Shown here one piece after another: positions 60,249 to 64,000 of a DNA stretch of 64,000 nt (positions are counted from its first letter, which is position 1; the number at the start of each line of letters is the position of its first letter). Source of the stretch: a bacterium (GTDB taxonomy: Bacteria > Babelota > Babeliae > Babelales > Vermiphilaceae); NCBI GenBank assembly GCA_021833825.1, contig JAKBEL010000007.1:96133-160132 (forward strand). The letters are read 5' to 3'. The notes under the pieces are model-generated. The model was not told the origin of the DNA, did no database searches, and saw only the letters and a program-made list of their open reading frames with translations. Made by a program: the position numbers and the translations under genes.

Positions 60249-61270
60249 CCAAAAATATCAAGAGTTAAATCTGAGAACTTTCCCTGTTTAGCTTTGTAGT
60301 TACCCACAAAAGCTATCATTGCAGCATTGTCAGTGCAGTATTGCGGTGATGGAAAAAAGAATTGAAGGCCACGTTCATTACAGAATGTGGCCAATTCTGT
60401 TTTTAAATATCTATTGCATGCAACACCGCCCACAAAAGAGACAGCTTTGACATCTTTATGAAGTTTGATTGCTTCAGAGAGTTTCTGTTTAAAGATGTCG
60501 CCAATACAGACAAGCAGTGAGCTTGAGACCTGTTGTTTTAAGATGAGATCATGATCTTTTAAAAATGTTTTCGTTTTCATGTCAAAAGCATCCTGCTTGA
60601 CCAAGTCATAAAGTACAGCCGTTTTTAGTCCTGAAAAGCTGAAGTTAATATTTCCCTGTTTGCCTCTTGGATAATGGAAGTAATCTTTAAAATCAGCCTC
60701 TCGTGCAAGTTTTTCAATAATAGGGCCGCCTGGGTAGCCGAGATTAATCAATTTGGCTATCTTATCAAAAGCCTCTCCTGCAGCATCATCAACTGTTTGG
60801 CCAATAACTTCATAATCGCCAAAATCTTTTATAAGATACATTGAGGTGTGTCCGCCTGATGCTGTCAGACATATATAAGGAAATGGAATTTTGTGCTCGA
60901 TCATCGCAGAAAAGGCATGGCCCTCTAAATGATTAACGCCAATCAGTTTTAGATTGCGAGCGTATGCGATCGCTTTTGCAAAACTTAATCCGATCAACAG
61001 AGATCCTGGAAGGCCAGGCTTGTGTGTTACAGCAATAATATCAATATCATCAAGTTTTTTGTGTGCAGCCTCTAAGGCTTCAGTGATGATAGGGCGAATC
61101 TTTTGCAGATGTGTGCGCGATGCAATCTCTGGAATAACTCCGCCGAAAGGTTTATGTTGCTCTATTTGTGAAAAGAGCACATTTGAGAGCATTCCTTCAT
61201 GTTCATTATAAACTGCTGCAGCAGTCTCATCACAAGAGCTTTCAATAGCTAAAATAGTTGGCTGTTTCAT
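60245..61270 (-). CDS. tsaD: tRNA N6-adenosine threonylcarbamoyltransferase TsaD
   Basis: A 341-residue Kae1/TsaD protein, which with TsaB and TsaE forms t6A37 in ANN-decoding tRNAs using threonylcarbamoyl-AMP. It has the metal-binding HLEGH (H114, H118), the ASRTHL-type early segment, SGGHTS, and the late GGVACNRYL and DNAAMIAF motifs. Length is normal. Its end is convergent with rho, the two stops sharing TTAA. A secreted-protein gene lies four bases upstream, so they may be co-transcribed. Confidence 0.95.
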   Translation of the reverse strand: MKQPTILAIESSCDETAAAVYNEHEGMLSNVLFSQIEQHKPFGGVIPEIASRTHLQKIRPIITEALEAAHKKLDDIDIIAVTHKPGLPGSLLIGLSFAKAIAYARNLKLIGVNHLEGHAFSAMIEHKIPFPYICLTASGGHTSMYLIKDFGDYEVIGQTVDDAAGEAFDKIAKLINLGYPGGPIIEKLAREADFKDYFHYPRGKQGNINFSFSGLKTAVLYDLVKQDAFDMKTKTFLKDHDLILKQQVSSSLLVCIGDIFKQKLSEAIKLHKDVKAVSFVGGVACNRYLKTELATFCNERGLQFFFPSPQYCTDNAAMIAFVGNYKAKQGKFSDLTLDIFG

Positions 61271-61274
61271 AAGA

Positions 61275-61967
61275 TTATGCGGTTAATGCTAGAACTGTTT
61301 TTTTTGTAATATCTTTCCTAACTTGTGTGCTCGGTTTGGTATGAAAAGTGTCAAAATCGAGCCCCGATAGCACAAATTGAATAGAAGCGTCATGAAGTTC
61401 TTCTGTAGTTAACTGCTTGAGTATCTGTTCATCAAGTACTATTCGGGGTAATTCGATAGCATTTCCACCTTCAACATTCTTTACTAAATGGGGATGATAG
61501 CAGACAATAATTGCACTATCTGGAATTCGCATATCATCAGCTAATCGTTTTTGAGTTATTTGCCATGCTCCTTTTTGATCGACATCAGCATCGGCTGCTT
61601 TTGCAAAATCTTTATTTGGGGTATAGACAAGTTCATATAGTTTATAGGGTCTGTTTTGAGCTACTTTAAAATATTGTACGGTATTATGCTCCGAAACAAA
61701 GTCACGGCTATCGATAATAATAAGATGAAATACGGTGCGCATTTTATATTCAGAGAGGGCAAAACAGATTTGATGGCCAATATTATCGATTTCGCAGGGA
61801 ATTGATTCACCCGTATAATAGACTCGTATAGGTTCATTAATCTTAATATCTGATGGGAATTTAATGCTCCCTTGCCACAATGTTTTGTCGACTGTTAAAG
61901 ACGCATTGAGATGAGCGAATACCATTGACAATAGGGCGATATTAAACAAAAGAATGCTCTTGTGCAT
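61275..61967 (-). CDS. Secreted protein of unknown function
   Basis: A 230-residue protein with a signal peptide (MHKSILLFNIALLSMVFAHLNA) and a mature part without a recognised fold. It mixes beta segments (GSIKFPSDIKINEPIRVYY) and helical parts (LADDMRIPDSAI). It lies four bases upstream of tsaD on the same strand, but there is no functional reason to link it to t6A synthesis. Confidence 0.68.
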   Translation of the reverse strand: MHKSILLFNIALLSMVFAHLNASLTVDKTLWQGSIKFPSDIKINEPIRVYYTGESIPCEIDNIGHQICFALSEYKMRTVFHLIIIDSRDFVSEHNTVQYFKVAQNRPYKLYELVYTPNKDFAKAADADVDQKGAWQITQKRLADDMRIPDSAIIVCYHPHLVKNVEGGNAIELPRIVLDEQILKQLTTEELHDASIQFVLSGLDFDTFHTKPSTQVRKDITKKTVLALTA

Positions 61968-62034
61968 GGGTATACCTTTTATATTTTTAAGTTATACTAT
62001 TTACTTATCACACAAACACCTGTAAAGGCTATGA

Positions 62035-62505
62035 ATGATTATACAGAAATTACAACAGTTTGGTAAGAACTTGTTACATGCTGAAACATCGGTATGCACA
62101 TTGGCACGATCAACGTGTTTAGGGATTTTTATAGCATTTTCACCATTTGTGGGTCTGCATACCCTTATGGCTGTTGGATTGGCCTGGTTATTATCATTTA
62201 ATATTACTGTAACTCTTATGGTATCCTGCCTTATTAATAATCCATGGACAATGGTGCCGGTCTATGGTTGTGGGTATTTATTTGGTAAATGGGTATGTTG
62301 TTTTTGGGATGTTAACATTATTATGCCACAAGTTTTTCTATCATTTTTTGAGCCGCTGGGAAGCTCTTTGGGTTTTTCCTCACATGCCATATGGGTCTTT
62401 TTTATTGGAGGAAATATATTGAGTTTATTGTTGGCAATAAGTATGTATTTTCCTATCAGATACCTTTTTGAGAGATTTATTGAGAAAGAAGCGCAATATA
62501 GATGA
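62035..62505 (+). CDS. DUF2062 membrane protein
   Basis: A 156-residue protein with about three membrane helices and the DUF2062 NNPWTMVPVYGCGYLFG motif (near 64-80). The family is widespread in Gram-negative bacteria; its function is unknown. AAAGG precedes ATG 62035; the ATG at 62031 is in another frame. Its stop overlaps the smpB start as ATGA, so they are translationally coupled. Confidence 0.85.
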   Translation: MIIQKLQQFGKNLLHAETSVCTLARSTCLGIFIAFSPFVGLHTLMAVGLAWLLSFNITVTLMVSCLINNPWTMVPVYGCGYLFGKWVCCFWDVNIIMPQVFLSFFEPLGSSLGFSSHAIWVFFIGGNILSLLLAISMYFPIRYLFERFIEKEAQYR

Positions 62506-62966
62506 AGATTGTTGCACAGAATAAAAAAGCTTTTCATGATTATGAGATTCTTGATCGTATTGAAGCGGGAGTTGTTCTTGCTGGTGATGAGGTCAAATCA
62601 ATCAGAGCAGGGCATGTCTCATTGGCCGGGTCATTTGCTCAGATAGTAGAGAATGAACTTTGGCTCAAAAATTGCCATATTACTCTCTATAAACAGGCAT
62701 ATGATTATGCTCGTCGTGAGGAAGAGTATGCGACTCGCAATCGTAAATTACTTTTAAGTAGGCGCCAGTTGAATCGTATTATCAGCGATATATCACGTCA
62801 GGGAATTACGGTAGTCCCTTTAAAGGTCTATTTTAATGATAAAAATCTGATTAAGGTTGAACTGGGTATTGCCAAGGGTAAGAAGTCTGCAGATAAAAGG
62901 CAGGCTCTTAAAGAGCGTGATATTAAGCGGCAGACTGACCGTGAGCTGCGTGGCTACAAATCTTGA
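62502..62966 (+). CDS. smpB: tmRNA-binding protein SmpB
   Basis: A 154-residue SmpB of normal length, with the start HDYEILDRIEAGVVLAGDEVKS, the core NPVYFN-like LKVYFNDKNLIKVELGIAKGKK and the basic C-terminal tail (KERDIKRQTDRELRGY) that enters the decoding site. It works with tmRNA, encoded 260 bases downstream, to rescue stalled ribosomes. A TTGACA overlapping its stop may start transcription towards the ssrA gene. Confidence 0.95.
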   Translation: MKIVAQNKKAFHDYEILDRIEAGVVLAGDEVKSIRAGHVSLAGSFAQIVENELWLKNCHITLYKQAYDYARREEEYATRNRKLLLSRRQLNRIISDISRQGITVVPLKVYFNDKNLIKVELGIAKGKKSADKRQALKERDIKRQTDRELRGYKS

Positions 62967-62991
62967 CAAATAGACACTTTTTTGATAAGGT
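62963..62991 (+). promoter_or_regulatory. Candidate promoter upstream of ssrA
   Basis: A perfect TTGACA (62963-62968) overlapping the smpB stop, 17 bases, then TAAGGT, a weak -10. It is far from ssrA (about 235 bases), but nothing better was found close to the RNA start. Confidence 0.3.
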
Positions 62992-63047
62992 CTATGTAAG
63001 TATCATTGTATTTAGGTGATATTTTGTAAGTTGACTGAGCATCTTTT

Positions 63048-63192
63048 CCGCTCATCCTGAGTTTTTTGCGTTAGCAAAAAGTATCGAAGGATCAATTATT
63101 ATCATTCGATTAATTGATTTAGATGGTTCCTTCGATATCTTACTTTGTAAGATCCTCAGGATGCTCGGTGTGAATCAATTCACCACGAGCGG
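63048..63192 (+). repeat. Full copy of the CCGCTCATCCTGAG dispersed repeat
   Basis: Begins CCGCTCATCCTGAG, then the T-rich GCG-loop hairpin, TATCGAAGGA and a middle with CTCAGGATG. It ends CACCACGAGCGG, as in 39695-39827. It lies between smpB and the tmRNA gene. Confidence 0.75.
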
Positions 63193-63227
63193 GGCTAGGC
63201 CACATACAAGAAATCTTTGAAAAATCA

Positions 63228-63600
63228 GGGGGCGTCCAGGCTTCGACGTGTTATCGAGGGTCTGAGGTGCATGCCGAGCGTTGATTGAGTGCTCGTAAAA
63301 CAATCGGTCAAAACATAAATGCAACACAATATAGTGGTGCAGTTGCTTACGCTGCTTAATTAGTACGTAAGTAATTCTTGTTAACAAGACGTGCTTATCA
63401 GTTCTGTTAACTCGTATTAAAAGAGATAAGATTCCTAGAGTGAGATAAACAGTTTGGTAGCTTTAGGAATATTACTAAACAGTCTTATACGTAATATTGT
63501 GTCTTCAAGGTAGCGTATAGAGTATCATTGAAGAATAAGCATGTAGTGCTGATGATTCAACGTAGTGCGGACATGGGTTCGATTCCCATCGCCTCCACCA
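63228..63600 (+). ncRNA. ssrA: tmRNA (ssrA)
   Basis: A 373-base tmRNA. The 5' end GGGGGCG pairs with CGCCTCC before the encoded 3' ACCA, forming the alanyl-tRNA-like acceptor stem; the T-arm reads GGGTTCGATTCCC. An open reading piece from GCA 63321 to TAA 63357-63359 would encode the tag ATQYSGAVAYAA, ending in the hydrophobic AYAA expected for proteolysis. The resume codon is inferred. With SmpB next door this is the trans-translation system. Confidence 0.95.
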
Positions 63601-64000
63601 GTCTTCGCTTATCCGGGCCTTCCGGCTCGGCAAGCTTCGCCTGGCTATCGCCATTTTTTTAAGAGAACCTATTTTTATAAATTGGTAATTTGAAGGCCCA
63701 GGAAAGAGAAGACTGTCCGGCGTAGTTTGCCAAGTCAGTAGACCTGGACAAACGTAGCTGGACTGGCAGGCGCCATCTTTCTTTAATATAATACCACGGC
63801 ATATTTGCCTGTCCGCTGAAGTAAGCGAAGTGAAACGTAGACACGTAGGTGGAAAAAATACATTAAAGTCGGTTTGATCTTGCAACCTTTTTGTACACAA
63901 TTAAAACACGAATCTTAAATAACCTCCATTTAATATTGATTTGATTTATTGGCATAACCTTGTAGCTCAAACTCCGCAGGAGAATGATAATCAATGGCTG
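63601..64000. other. 400-base region after tmRNA without recognised genes
   Basis: Contains pieces related to the TGTCCGGCGTAG/CGACGG-type palindromic repeat (near 63711 and 63811) and no credible coding frame. Near the end a CAGGAG sits before ATGs at 63984 and 63994, which could start a gene continuing past the window; too little is visible to judge. Confidence 0.45.

Noticed and set aside
63505..63900. 131-codon minus-strand open frame over the tmRNA 3' end
   Set aside because: It is antisense to the tmRNA acceptor and T-arm and reads the WESNPCP-type string that arises from such antisense translation; the rest is repeat-like DNA without a ribosome site.

Overview
This 64 kb window comes from an AT-rich, gene-dense bacterial chromosome that uses the standard code (TGA is a stop throughout). 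The gene set is that of a Gram-negative-type cell with a reduced, host-associated genome. It has type II secretion pseudopilins, an MCE/MlaD protein and outer-membrane barrel candidates. It also has many signal-peptide proteins of unknown function, several small secreted ankyrin proteins, and few biosynthetic genes. This combination resembles Candidatus Dependentiae (TM6) and similar protist-associated bacteria. That placement is inferred from gene content only; no 16S rRNA lies in the window.

Layout. 0-7.4 kb: a truncated PfkB-type sugar kinase coupled to lon, an ABC ATPase, an RRM protein, murJ, a Nudix hydrolase and a polytopic membrane protein. 7.8 kb: initiator tRNA-fMet. 8-18.5 kb: a long minus-strand block encoding only exported proteins. 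It holds five small ones (three sharing a GMGK motif), an esterase with a beta-rich C-terminus, a barrel protein, and two paralogous secreted HExxH metalloproteases. 18.6-23.4 kb: a DUF4143 ATPase, acpS, comM and a PrxQ peroxiredoxin. 23.6-31 kb: a 935-residue secreted protein with a second barrel, a methyltransferase and secreted unknowns. 31.3-36.5 kb: an ankyrin protein, a second DUF4143 ATPase, a MntA/HepT toxin-antitoxin pair and two large secreted unknowns. 36.6-43.2 kb: the gspF-G-H-I-J-K pseudopilin operon, interrupted by repeats, then an MlaD-like gene. 43.3-46.5 kb: three tandem secreted ankyrin proteins and small membrane proteins. 46.6-55.7 kb: a double-length D-Ala-D-Ala ligase, orn, a 0.4 kb hairpin-rich element, priA and polA. 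56-63.6 kb: a third M48-like protease, rpmA, secF, rho, tsaD, a DUF2062 gene, smpB and the tmRNA gene.

How the parts fit. Housekeeping functions (replication and repair, translation rescue with SmpB next to tmRNA, Sec export, Rho termination, Lon proteolysis, peptidoglycan precursor steps by MurJ and Ddl) alternate with accessory blocks dominated by exported proteins. The export machinery present (SecF, pseudopilins, MlaD) and the large secretome suggest a cell that interacts heavily with its surroundings or host.

The most unusual items are these. A tandem Ddl fusion has active-site changes that differ between the two halves. A modular intergenic repeat has entered the pseudopilin operon, supplying the end of one gene and lying just before another that appears to start at ATT. 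The promoters of both DUF4143 ATPase genes are embedded in direct repeats. Three ankyrin paralogs share an EIKEP tail. A family of secreted GMGK proteins is clustered. A probable small basic gene is broken in an A7 tract.
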